From the NCBI RefSeq assembly GCF_027214025.1, contig NZ_JAPWHB010000002.1, positions 310,001-374,000 on the forward strand: a stretch of 64,000 bases of DNA, written 5' to 3'. Positions within the stretch are counted from its first letter, which is position 1. Every line of letters starts with the position of its first letter. Below are positions 53,798 to 63,898 of this stretch, in pieces. The notes under the pieces were generated by a model. The model searched no databases and was not told the origin of the DNA. It worked only from the letters and a program-made list of their open reading frames with translations. This DNA is from Parahoeflea alexandrii (GTDB taxonomy: Bacteria; Pseudomonadota; Alphaproteobacteria; Rhizobiales; Rhizobiaceae). The position numbers were made by a program, and so were the translations under genes.

Positions 53798-54717
53798 GTA
53801 CAGGATCAGAGGTCATCAAGGACCAGGGCGCCGAGTGGGCCTTCCGGGAATATGAATCTGTGCGCCACCGCCTGCCCGCATTGCGCCGGCAGGCCGAGTT
53901 CGTCCGGGCCGAAAACCTCGATGCGATCGCCGACCGGTTCGACGTGTTCCTGCTCGACGCCTTCGGCGTGCTCAACATCGGCGAGACCGCCATTCCCGGC
54001 GTCGTCGACCGCGTCAACGGACTGCGTGCGCGCGGCAAGCAGGTGATGGTCGTCACCAATGCGGCCGGCTACCCCTCCTCCGTGCTTCATGCCCGCTACC
54101 AGCGCCTGGGCTACAGCTTTGGTACGGACGACGTGGTTTCAAGCCGCATGGCCCTGCTCCGGGGGCTCGAAACCCGCCCGGAGCTGAAATGGGGCATGGC
54201 GGCCCAACCGAAATTCGGCCGCGAGGAACTGCCCGACGGCGCGCATTTTCTCGAGGACGACGCGTCCGCCTATGCTCAGGCCGAAGGGGTGCTGATGTTC
54301 GGCGCATCGGCCTGGAGCGAAGCACGCCAGGCGCTGCTCGAACAGGCAATGAAGGACAACCCGCGCCAGGTGCTGGTCGGCAATCCGGATCTGGTCGCGC
54401 CGGTGGAGAGCGGACTGTCGCGCGAGCCGGGCCATTATGCCCATCGCCTCGCCAATGCCACCGGCATCGAGCCGGTGTTCTTCGGCAAGCCGTTCCCGGC
54501 GATCTTCGACATGGCCCGCGAGCGCATCCGCCCCGGCGTCCCCGACGAGCGGGTGCTGATGGTGGGCGACACGCTGCACACCGACATTCTCGGCGGCAAC
54601 GCCGCGGGCTTCCGCACCGCCCTGATCGCGGGCTACGGCTTCTTCGACGGCGAGGATCCAGCAAACGCCATCGGCGAATCCGGCATCGTTCCCGACTTCA
54701 TTCTCGACCGGCCCTAG
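53794..54717 (+). CDS. HAD-family protein lacking the second motif-I aspartate, coupled to the phosphonate importer
   Basis: 307 residues starting at TTG 53794, which overlaps the permease stop (TTGA) and has GGAG 6 nt upstream. HAD motif I is VFLLDAFGVLN: the nucleophile Asp55 is present, but the D+2 position, normally a second Asp, is Phe57. The T motif (VTNAAGYP), a lysine in FFGKPFPA and motif IV MVGDTLHTDILGG are intact. It is a class IIA (NagD-like, C2 cap) member. Without the D+2 acid/base it may work slowly or differently, as phosphonatase does, and its coupling to a phosphonate importer is notable. Confidence 0.83.
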   Translation: MSTGSEVIKDQGAEWAFREYESVRHRLPALRRQAEFVRAENLDAIADRFDVFLLDAFGVLNIGETAIPGVVDRVNGLRARGKQVMVVTNAAGYPSSVLHARYQRLGYSFGTDDVVSSRMALLRGLETRPELKWGMAAQPKFGREELPDGAHFLEDDASAYAQAEGVLMFGASAWSEARQALLEQAMKDNPRQVLVGNPDLVAPVESGLSREPGHYAHRLANATGIEPVFFGKPFPAIFDMARERIRPGVPDERVLMVGDTLHTDILGGNAAGFRTALIAGYGFFDGEDPANAIGESGIVPDFILDRP

Positions 54718-55047
54718 CCGGGCGCTCGACAACTGAGTGTCTTGCTGACGGTCGTCCCTCATCGGCAGGGATTGATTTTTGCACGAAACCGGACACAGGC
54801 TTATCCCACCTCTGCAAGTTGCTGATGCGTCTTTTCATATTCTCTTAAACATATTTCCGCACATTCACGAGATGTAACGGCAAGCCCGCTACAGGACCCG
54901 AGACAGGAAATGCGGCAAGCATGATGCGCGCCGTCGAGACAGCCATGTCCCCAGTTTTCAGTATTGCATCAGCTTATTGCAGAACGGCGGATGCGCCCCC
55001 GCCCCACCCGCCAGCAGTTAAAGATTTCCTCCCGATCGGACCGGACC
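54718..55047. other. 330-bp gap before the chemoreceptor
   Basis: No gene is convincing. An AT-richer stretch (about 54770-54870) probably holds the chemoreceptor promoter. I see no clear regulator site. Confidence 0.5.
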
Positions 55048-56994
55048 ATGAAAAAGAACATCACCATTCGCATCAAACTCATTGCCATAGCCGTTGCCGC
55101 CGCCGTCGGATTCGGCAGCCTGGTCGCCATCGGCTGGATTGAAGGCTCCCGGACCCAACGCTCGGTTCTCGTCGCCGATGCCATGAACCAGGAAATCGCT
55201 ACCGTGAATGCCATGCGATTGGCCAATATCGAGATGACCCTGGCCGCGATGGATTCCATCATCGATCGCGACGAGGGCGTCGTACTCCCCGAGCGCGTCG
55301 AGACCATTGCCAGTTCCCTCGCCGTCATTCGCCAGGGGGCCAATTCCGCAACTATGGTGGCCCGACAAATCGGCAGGCCCGAATTGATGGAGACTTTTTC
55401 CGCCGACCTGGCCGAGGTTGCGGACGCCATTCAGATTCAGTTGCCGAAGCTGATCGAAAGCAATGCCTCGCAGGAAGAGTTTGCGGCTCTCGATGACGCC
55501 ATCGATGGTGGCGGCGAACGGCTGAACGTCAATCTGAGTACGCTGGCCGAGATCGGCAATCAGCATGTCCGCTCGCAACTGACTGCGGTCGGCACCGCAG
55601 CCCAGCAGACGAAAACCGTCCAGTCAATGTCAGCGCTTCTGTTCCTGTTGCTGGTGGTCGGAATGTCGGCGTTCATAGGCCGCGGCATCATCCGCTCCCT
55701 CGCCGGGCTTCGCGACGACATGCAGCGTGTGGCCGCAGGCGATCTGGACCGCGACATCCAGGGTGCGGACCGGACCGATGAAATCGGCCTCATGGCCCAG
55801 ACCCTGCTGGCATTCCGCGAAGCCGCACTCGACAAGCTTCGCGTCGACAGGGAGGCCGCCCAGGCGCGCAGTGACAAGGAGCAGCTTGATGCCTCGACGG
55901 CAGCCGGCCGTGCCCGCGACGAGGCGGATCGCAGCCGCGTCATCGAAGCCCTGACCGAGGGGCTGGAGCGGCTGTCATCGGGAGACCTGAGCTACCGCAT
56001 CAACGAAGCCTTCGCGCCCGAGTACGAGAAGCTGCGTTCGGAGTTCAATTCGTCGATCAGCGCCTTGAGCGCCACCATGGAAGAGATTTCGGCGGGCACG
56101 AAATCCGTGCATCTGTCCGCCACAGAGATCGGTTCGGCCTCCGACGACCTGTCCCGCCGTACCGAACAGCAGGCAGCCTCACTTGAAGAAACCGCAGCCG
56201 CGCTCGACGAGATCACTTCGACGGTGAAGAACTCGTCACAACGCGCCGACGAGGCCAGCGTCATGGCATCCAATGCCAAGAAGGGCGCAGAAAAATCCGG
56301 AACGGTCGTGCGCAATGCCATCAGCGCCATGGAAAGGATCGAAGAGTCCTCGCACAAGATCAGCCAGATCATCTCGGTGATCGACGACATTGCTTTCCAG
56401 ACCAACCTGCTGGCGCTCAATGCCGGGGTCGAGGCGGCCCGCGCAGGCGAAGCAGGACGCGGGTTTGCCGTGGTCGCCCAGGAAGTGCGCGAACTGGCGG
56501 GGCGCTCGGCCAACGCCGCCAAGGAGATCAAGACGCTGATCGAGACCTCATCGAGCCAGGTCGGCAACGGCGTGGCGCTGGTCAACGAAACCGGCACGTC
56601 GCTGGGCGAGATCGAGGTCGAGATTACAAAGATCAACGACCACATCCAGTCCATCGTCACCGCATCGACCGAGCAGTCCAATGCGCTCGCCGAGATCAAC
56701 TCGGCGGTCAACCAGATGGATCAGATGACCCAGCAGAATGCGGCGATGGTGGAACAGACCAATGCTGCGACCCAGGGTCTGTCCGGCGAAGCGATCAAGC
56801 TCGAGGGCCTGGTCAGCCGCTTCAAGCTCTCGGGCGGCGGTTCCGTCGCTGCGGCAAGACCCGCACCGGCGCCTGCAAGCAAGGCTTCGCCTCCCACCCC
56901 CTCGCCCGCCCGGGCGCTGGGCCGGAAGATCGCCAATGCCTTCGGAGCGGGTCAGGCAGCCGCGGTCAAAGAGGAAGCCTGGGACGAATTCTGA
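55048..56994 (+). CDS. Methyl-accepting chemotaxis protein with C-terminal CheR/CheB docking motif
   Basis: 648 residues from ATG 55048. Membrane segments at about 8-28 and 190-212 bracket a periplasmic sensor of about 160 residues, predicted helical. A HAMP domain (about 213-265) and a second helical linker precede the signalling domain, whose tip is the conserved IDDIAFQTNLLALNAGVEAA region. The C-terminus ends in EEAWDEF, an xWxxF-type pentapeptide that tethers CheR and CheB. The sensed ligand is unknown. A 13-bp hairpin follows. Confidence 0.93.
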   Translation: MKKNITIRIKLIAIAVAAAVGFGSLVAIGWIEGSRTQRSVLVADAMNQEIATVNAMRLANIEMTLAAMDSIIDRDEGVVLPERVETIASSLAVIRQGANSATMVARQIGRPELMETFSADLAEVADAIQIQLPKLIESNASQEEFAALDDAIDGGGERLNVNLSTLAEIGNQHVRSQLTAVGTAAQQTKTVQSMSALLFLLLVVGMSAFIGRGIIRSLAGLRDDMQRVAAGDLDRDIQGADRTDEIGLMAQTLLAFREAALDKLRVDREAAQARSDKEQLDASTAAGRARDEADRSRVIEALTEGLERLSSGDLSYRINEAFAPEYEKLRSEFNSSISALSATMEEISAGTKSVHLSATEIGSASDDLSRRTEQQAASLEETAAALDEITSTVKNSSQRADEASVMASNAKKGAEKSGTVVRNAISAMERIEESSHKISQIISVIDDIAFQTNLLALNAGVEAARAGEAGRGFAVVAQEVRELAGRSANAAKEIKTLIETSSSQVGNGVALVNETGTSLGEIEVEITKINDHIQSIVTASTEQSNALAEINSAVNQMDQMTQQNAAMVEQTNAATQGLSGEAIKLEGLVSRFKLSGGGSVAAARPAPAPASKASPPTPSPARALGRKIANAFGAGQAAAVKEEAWDEF

Positions 56995-57024
56995 TTCCCG
57001 CCCCATAACCATGGTTCAACACTC

Positions 57025-57055
57025 AAGGGCCGCCGGATCATCTCCGGCGGCCCTT
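57025..57055 (+). terminator. 13-bp hairpin after the chemoreceptor
   Basis: AAGGGCCGCCGGA / TCCGGCGGCCCTT with a 5-nt loop, 30 nt past the stop. No U-run. Confidence 0.55.
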
Positions 57056-57127
57056 GCCGCATTCCGAACCTGCTGATGGACGGTTGCCATCCGCCTCGAT
57101 CCGATTTCAATCGTTTTGCATCCGGCC

Positions 57128-57168
57128 TTGACGCACATCAAGGCAACCCGGATTCCCGCTTCTATAGT
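57128..57168 (+). promoter_or_regulatory. FNR/FixK-type site and -10 box ahead of ppsA
   Basis: TTGACGCACATCAA at 57128-57141 differs from the trxC site by a single base. TATAGT at 57163-57168 follows 21 nt later, again class II spacing. The gene begins at 57213. Confidence 0.65.
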
Positions 57169-57212
57169 TGCCTCTCGTTCTGACTGTTTCAATCAGCCTC
57201 CGGGAGAGCCGC

Positions 57213-59603
57213 ATGTCCGCAGCCAACAAGAATGTCATCTGGTTTGAAGATCTGTCGCGCGGCGACGTCGGCTTGGTGGGCGGAAAGAATTCGTCGCTGG
57301 GCGAAATGGTGCAGCAGTTGGGCAGCAAGGGCATCGACGTGCCGCCCGGCTTCGCCACCACGTCAGACGCCTTCCGCGCCTTCATCAAGGCCAACAATCT
57401 CAACCAGGTCATCGCCGACGCGATGGACATGCTCGAAAGCGGCAAGCGCACGCTGGCCGAAACCGGCACGGCGGTCCGCGCCGCAATCGTGGCGGGCGAC
57501 TGGCCCGAAGACATCCGCGAGGCGATCCTGTCGGCTTACCGCGAACTGTCCGAACGCACCGGCAACAAGGAGCTCTCCGTCGCCGTCCGCTCCTCCGCCA
57601 CCGCCGAAGACCTGCCCGACGCCAGCTTCGCCGGCCAGCAGGAAACCTTTCTCAACGTCCGCGGCGAAGCCGCGCTGCTGTCGACCTGCCGCCGCTGCTA
57701 CGCCTCGCTGTTTACCGACCGGGCGATCACCTACCGCAAGATCCAGGGTTTTGATCACAACCAGGTGGCGCTGTCGATCGGCGTGCAGCTGATGGTCCGC
57801 TCTGACATTGGCGGCTCCGGCGTGATGTTCTCCATCGACACCGAGTCCGGCTTCGACAAGGTGGTGCTGATCAACGCCGCCTGGGGCCTGGGCGAGAACG
57901 TCGTCCAGGGCGCAGTCACTCCCGATGAATACGAGGTCTTCAAGCCGCTGCTCGACAAACCCGGCCTCAAGCCGATTGTCGAGAAGACCTGCGGCGCCAA
58001 GGAGATCAAGATGATCTACGCCGGCGCCGAAGGCGGCGAGACGAAGAACGTGCCGACCTCGAAGGCCGAGCGTCAGGCCTATGTGCTGTCCGACGAGGAA
58101 ATCCTCAACCTCGCCCGCCAGGCGGCGACCATCGAGAAGCATTACGGCCAAGCCATGGACATGGAATGGGCCAAGGACGGCGAGACCGGCAGGCTCTACA
58201 TCGTCCAGGCCCGGCCCGAGACGGTGCAGTCGCGCATCGATGTAACGGCGCTCAAATCCTACACCATCAAGAAGACCGGCAAGACCCTGCTCACCGGTCT
58301 TTCCGTCGGCGCCGCTGTCCGCGCCGGACGCGTCTGCCTGATCGAGAGCGTCAAGGACATCGACAAGTTTGTCGACGGCTCGATCCTGGTGACGTCGACC
58401 ACCGACCCCGACTGGGTGCCGATCATGAAGCGCGCCACCGCGATTGTCACCGACCACGGCGGCCGCACCTCGCACGCGGCAATCGTCAGCCGCGAACTCG
58501 GTCTTCCGGCAATCGTCGGCACCGGCAACGCCACCCACATCCTGCACGACCAGCAGGAGGTCACCATCTCCTGCGCCGGCGGCGAGGAGGGCGCGGTTTA
58601 CGAGGGCATCGCCGAATACGAGGTCACCGACGTCCGTCTCGACCATGTGCCGCAGACGAAGACGAAGATCATGCTCAACCTCGCCGATCCGTCGGCGGCG
58701 TTCCGCTGGTGGCGTCTGCCCGCCGACGGCGTCGGACTTGCGCGCATGGAATTCGTCGTCAATTCCGCCGTCAAGGTGCACCCGATGGCGCTGGTCAATT
58801 TCGATACGCTCAAGGACGAAGCCGCCAAGGCCGAGATCGCCGAGCTGACCCGCCGTTATGACAACAAGGGCGACTATTTCGTCGAGACGCTGGCGCGCGG
58901 CCTTTCGCGCATCGCCGCCGTCGCTTACCCGAAGCCGGTGATCGTGCGGATGAGCGATTTCAAGACCAATGAATATGCCGAGCTGCTCGGCGGCCGCGCC
59001 TTCGAGCCGAAGGAAGAAAACCCGATGATCGGCTTCCGCGGCGCCTCGCGCTATTACTCCGACGCCTACCGCGACGGCTTCGCGCTCGAATGCAGGGCGA
59101 TCAAGATGCTGCGCGAGGAAATGGGCTTCGACAATGTCGTGGTCATGATCCCGTTCTGCCGCTCGCCCGACGAGGCCGACAAGGTGCTGGCCGTGATGGC
59201 CGACAACGGCCTCAAGCGCGGCGAGAACGGGCTTCAGGTCTACGTCATGGGCGAGATCCCGTCCAACGTCATCCGCGCCGCCGAGTTTGCCACCCGCTTC
59301 GACGGCTTCTCCATCGGCTCGAACGACCTCACCCAGCTCACCCTCGGCGTCGACCGGGATTCGGGCGAGCTGGCAAACCTGTTCAGCGAGGCCGATCCGG
59401 CGGTGATCTGGATGATCGAGACGCTTGTCTCTCGCGCCCACGAGGCGGGTGCGAAAGTCGGGCTGTGCGGCCAGGCACCGTCCAACAACCCGGCATTCGC
59501 CAAGATCCTGGTCAAGGCAGGGATCGACACCATCTCGGTGACGCCCGACAGTTTCGTCGCGGTCAAGACCAACGTCGCGGAGGCGGAAAAAGCCGGACAA
59601 TAA
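57213..59603 (+). CDS. ppsA: Phosphoenolpyruvate synthase
   Basis: 796 residues from ATG 57213 (GGGAGA upstream), the length of PEP synthase. The N-terminal ATP-binding domain has VIWFEDLSRGDVGLVGGKNSS. The phosphorylated histidine is His421 in TDHGGRTSHAAIVSRELG. The C-terminal PEP-binding barrel ends with GLCGQAPSN. It makes PEP from pyruvate, ATP and water, the gluconeogenic step. It is distinguished from pyruvate phosphate dikinase by length and the N-terminal block. An FNR/FixK-type site is upstream. The PfkB-like gene begins 60 nt after it. Confidence 0.93.
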   Translation: MSAANKNVIWFEDLSRGDVGLVGGKNSSLGEMVQQLGSKGIDVPPGFATTSDAFRAFIKANNLNQVIADAMDMLESGKRTLAETGTAVRAAIVAGDWPEDIREAILSAYRELSERTGNKELSVAVRSSATAEDLPDASFAGQQETFLNVRGEAALLSTCRRCYASLFTDRAITYRKIQGFDHNQVALSIGVQLMVRSDIGGSGVMFSIDTESGFDKVVLINAAWGLGENVVQGAVTPDEYEVFKPLLDKPGLKPIVEKTCGAKEIKMIYAGAEGGETKNVPTSKAERQAYVLSDEEILNLARQAATIEKHYGQAMDMEWAKDGETGRLYIVQARPETVQSRIDVTALKSYTIKKTGKTLLTGLSVGAAVRAGRVCLIESVKDIDKFVDGSILVTSTTDPDWVPIMKRATAIVTDHGGRTSHAAIVSRELGLPAIVGTGNATHILHDQQEVTISCAGGEEGAVYEGIAEYEVTDVRLDHVPQTKTKIMLNLADPSAAFRWWRLPADGVGLARMEFVVNSAVKVHPMALVNFDTLKDEAAKAEIAELTRRYDNKGDYFVETLARGLSRIAAVAYPKPVIVRMSDFKTNEYAELLGGRAFEPKEENPMIGFRGASRYYSDAYRDGFALECRAIKMLREEMGFDNVVVMIPFCRSPDEADKVLAVMADNGLKRGENGLQVYVMGEIPSNVIRAAEFATRFDGFSIGSNDLTQLTLGVDRDSGELANLFSEADPAVIWMIETLVSRAHEAGAKVGLCGQAPSNNPAFAKILVKAGIDTISVTPDSFVAVKTNVAEAEKAGQ

Positions 59604-59665
59604 TCCGGCCATTCCGCCCTGCCATGGATTGAAACCCCCTGCCCGCCTGTGTGATGGTCCGCTCC

Positions 59666-60613
59666 ATGTCCGACATTCTGACCATCACGCTCAACCCTGC
59701 CCTTGACGTGGCAACGTCCGTCGACGCGGTTGTGCCCGGCCCGAAGCTGCGCTGCGCCGAACCGCGCTACGACCCGGGCGGCGGCGGCGTCAATGTCTCC
59801 CGGGCGCTGCTGCGGCTTGAGGGAAGCTCACAGGCCTTTGTCGCCTTCGGCGGCGAAACCGGCAGCATGGCGCTGTCGATGCTCAAGGCGGAAGGCATCG
59901 ACGTCGCCCACTTCCCCACCGCCGGCAACACCCGGCAGTCCTTTGCCATTCTCGATGAAAGCACCGGCAAGCAGTTCCGGTTTCAACTGCCCGGTCCGGT
60001 CTGGCAGCCGGACCAGACCGAGCGGATGCGGGCAGCGCTCGAACCACATCTCGCCAAAGGCCGCATCGCCGTGATGTCGGGCAGCCTGCCGCCGGGCGTG
60101 CCGGCCGGTATCGCCTCGACCGTCAACCAGATGGTGATCGACAAGGGCGCGCAGCTGTTCCTCGACACCTCCGGCGAGGCGCTGGAGGCAGCTGCCGCCA
60201 ATCCAGGCCCGCCGTTTGCGCTGCTCCGGATGGACGGCGCGGAGGCGACCGAGGTGTCGGGCAAAAACTTCGCCTCCCCCGCCGAACTCGCCGATTATGG
60301 CCGCGAGCTGATACGCTCGGGCGCAGCGGAACGGCTGGTCATGTCGATCGGCGCCCAAGGCACCGTCGGGGTGACGGTGGACGACCGTTTCTTCTGCTGC
60401 CCGCCGAAGATCGAGACACTGAGCGCGGTCGGCGCCGGCGACAGCATGGTCGCTGCCATCGCGCTCGAACTGTCACGCGGCGGCAGCTTCCGCGATGCCG
60501 TCCGCCACGGCGTCGCCGCCGCCGGATCAGCTGTCATGACGCCCGCCACGCAGTTGTGCTCGAAGGCAACGGCGGACGAGATTCTGGAGAAGGTGGTGAC
60601 TGAGGAGATTTGA
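59666..60613 (+). CDS. PfkB-family sugar kinase (phosphofructokinase-like)
   Basis: 315 residues from ATG 59666 (starts at 59651/59654 are possible). PfkB signatures: GGGVNVSRAL near 35, and GAGDSMVAAIA with the catalytic Asp near the C-terminus. The N-terminus DILTITLNPALD and the family block FRFQLPGP match PfkB-type 6-phosphofructokinases or 1-phosphofructokinases. It may be cotranscribed with ppsA. The two catalyse opposing sides of glycolysis and gluconeogenesis. Confidence 0.83.
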   Translation: MSDILTITLNPALDVATSVDAVVPGPKLRCAEPRYDPGGGGVNVSRALLRLEGSSQAFVAFGGETGSMALSMLKAEGIDVAHFPTAGNTRQSFAILDESTGKQFRFQLPGPVWQPDQTERMRAALEPHLAKGRIAVMSGSLPPGVPAGIASTVNQMVIDKGAQLFLDTSGEALEAAAANPGPPFALLRMDGAEATEVSGKNFASPAELADYGRELIRSGAAERLVMSIGAQGTVGVTVDDRFFCCPPKIETLSAVGAGDSMVAAIALELSRGGSFRDAVRHGVAAAGSAVMTPATQLCSKATADEILEKVVTEEI

Positions 60614-60629
60614 GGGGCGGATCGCCGCC

Positions 60630-61652
<1,023 letters not shown>

Positions 61653-61775
61653 TCAAATCGACCGCGCCGCAAGCCACCCTGCCCCGGATCGCCGGAGGCA
61701 GCGCGGCGCTACACCCCGCACAGCCAGCCAGAATGCAGATGCCCGCGGGTCACAGCCTCGCGCGGTGGCGCGAGG

Positions 61776-63644
61776 TCAGGAGCTTCGGGCAGCCTCGGTG
61801 GCGTCAATCGCCTTGCGCAGATAGTTGTCGCGGCCATAGACATCGGCGAAATATTCAACCGTCCCGGCATCATCCGGCCACGCGGTGAAATAGGCCACAT
61901 GCACCGGGATCTTCGTCGAAAGCTGCACCTGCTTGTTCTGCCCGCCGGCAATGTGGCTGCCGATATCGGCGACAGATGTGCCGAGTACCTTGGCAGCCAT
62001 GGCGCGCGGATCGTGCAGCCGGATGCAGCCGTGGCTCAAGGCGCGGGTGTCGCGCTGAAACAGGGATTTTGACGGCGTGTCGTGCATGTAGATCGCGTGG
62101 CTGTTGGGGAACAGGATCTTCAATTCGCCCAGCGCGTTGCCGTCGCTTGGCGGCTGGCGCACGCCGATGCCGCTGCCCTTGCCGACGGCATTCCAGTTGA
62201 CCGAACTCGACGAGACCGCGCGGCCGCCCGAGGTGACCTCATAGCCGAGCCGGTCGAGATAGGACGGGTCGGCCCTCAGCTTCGGCAGCATCTCGTTGAT
62301 GATGATCGACTGCGGCACGCCCCAGTAGGGATTGAACTCGACGAGTTCGATGGTGTCGTCGAAGAAATAGGTCTGGTTGGACTTGGAGCCGACAACGACC
62401 CGCATCGACAGATCCGACTTGCCGCCTTCGAAATAGGTTGCGGTATAGGCCGGCTGGTTGATGAACACCCGCCGCGAGGCCAGCACGCCCGGTAGCCAGC
62501 GCGCCCGCTCCATCGCCAGTTTCACCTTCTCGATCTTGTCCGCATTGGTGATGCCGACCATGGCACGGCGGGTCGCCGGGCCGACGACGCCGTCGGGTTT
62601 GAGGCCGGCTTCCTTCTGGAACGCCTTGACCAGCGAGACCAGCTCCTCGTCATATTCGGGTTTGCCGGCATAGCTCGCAAACAAGAGCGCATGGTCGGTC
62701 TTCAGCGCATCGCTGCCCTTCATTTCGATCGCAGCAATCACATTGGCAAGCTCGGGATTTGATTGCCCCGGCTTGAGCAGCAGATCCGCGGCGATTTCGA
62801 TGCGCGCGCCGTCATCGAGATCCTTGAGCCGCTTGAGTTCCGCTTTCAACGCCTCGAAATGCGCGCCTTGCGGGTTTTGCGCAACAAGCGCCTCGGCCGG
62901 ATCGGCAGCCTTCGACAGCGCTTCGAGCTGCCTGGCCAGATCCGGGGTCTTGCGCTTGAAATCGTGATAGCCGGAGATCCGGTTGGGATCGACCCGGCCG
63001 CGCGTGGCGTCGAGCATGTAGTTGGCGACCGCGACCGACAGCTTCATCTCGAAGGCCATCAGCTCCTTCTGGCGTTCGGTGCCCTGCGTGACATCAAATG
63101 CGTCGGCGGGTGCGTCGACCCTGTAGTCTGCTGCCGACAGGCCAACTTCATCGGCAGCATTGAGCACGTCGATCACCGCCCGGGCGCGATCCGTGATCGA
63201 TGTTCCCGCCACCCAGATGTAGCCCGGATGGATGGAGTAATATTCGACCACCGCCTCGGCTGCCTCCGGCAACGCCTTGAGCGACAGATCCGCCAGAGCC
63301 GGTCGTCCTTCGGCGAACGGATCGATGCCGAGCGGCGACAGTGCCATGTCGTCGATCCCACCGGTCACCACGGGATCGGCGATCTTGCCGAAATCGACCT
63401 TGACCAGGGTATCGGGCTTGTAGGCCCGGTAGCTTGGTCCGCTGATCCGGGTGACGGGCTTTGGCGCAACGGCCTGCTGCTGAGCCTGTTCGCGCGCCAT
63501 CTGCTCGCGCTTCCGCTGGGCCGGGCTCTTGAAGAGGGCGTCGAGCAGGCCCTGGGCCTGAACCGGCGGCGTTGCTGCCACCACGCCGGTAAAAGTGACC
63601 GCGATGGCGATCAACGCCACGCCTGCACGCATCTTGATACTCAT
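61776..63644 (-). CDS. L,D-transpeptidase (YkuD family) with peptidoglycan-binding domain
   Basis: 622 residues from ATG 63644 (a TTG at 63650 is a poor start). A signal peptide covers about 1-30. The N-terminal third is an uncharacterised extension, followed by a peptidoglycan-binding domain at about 350 (FQKEAGLKPDGVVGPATRRAM). The YkuD domain ends in the catalytic SHGCIRLHDP. It would make 3-3 cross-links or anchor proteins in peptidoglycan. At 622 residues it matches the long YcbB/LdtD-like class. Confidence 0.92.
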   Translation of the reverse strand: MSIKMRAGVALIAIAVTFTGVVAATPPVQAQGLLDALFKSPAQRKREQMAREQAQQQAVAPKPVTRISGPSYRAYKPDTLVKVDFGKIADPVVTGGIDDMALSPLGIDPFAEGRPALADLSLKALPEAAEAVVEYYSIHPGYIWVAGTSITDRARAVIDVLNAADEVGLSAADYRVDAPADAFDVTQGTERQKELMAFEMKLSVAVANYMLDATRGRVDPNRISGYHDFKRKTPDLARQLEALSKAADPAEALVAQNPQGAHFEALKAELKRLKDLDDGARIEIAADLLLKPGQSNPELANVIAAIEMKGSDALKTDHALLFASYAGKPEYDEELVSLVKAFQKEAGLKPDGVVGPATRRAMVGITNADKIEKVKLAMERARWLPGVLASRRVFINQPAYTATYFEGGKSDLSMRVVVGSKSNQTYFFDDTIELVEFNPYWGVPQSIIINEMLPKLRADPSYLDRLGYEVTSGGRAVSSSSVNWNAVGKGSGIGVRQPPSDGNALGELKILFPNSHAIYMHDTPSKSLFQRDTRALSHGCIRLHDPRAMAAKVLGTSVADIGSHIAGGQNKQVQLSTKIPVHVAYFTAWPDDAGTVEYFADVYGRDNYLRKAIDATEAARSS

Positions 63645-63898
63645 GCCCAACCCAGATTGTTATGCAAGGCCCGAGGGCCCCGCGCGTTCCGACAATATTG
63701 CCAAGTTCGCCCGAACACTAACAAATCAACACGGCAATGGAAAGAATGACTGATGGTTTCAATCCGCAGAATTGTCACCCTTTCGTGAGCAGGCCGGACA
63801 ACCGGACTGTCGCGAAAACGCCTCCGGCTCATGATACAGCACATTTCGTCGATACCAGAAAACCGTGCCGTCCGTGGTCCGCCAGGGTGGCGGAAGCA

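Noticed and set aside
57213-59603. Assignment of the 796-residue enzyme as pyruvate phosphate dikinase
   Set aside because: The length and N-terminal block fit PEP synthase better; dikinases are longer (about 880 residues).
57363-59612. 749-codon minus-strand frame opposite ppsA
   Set aside because: GC-rich codon third positions keep the opposite strand open. No recognisable domain, and ppsA is complete on the plus strand.
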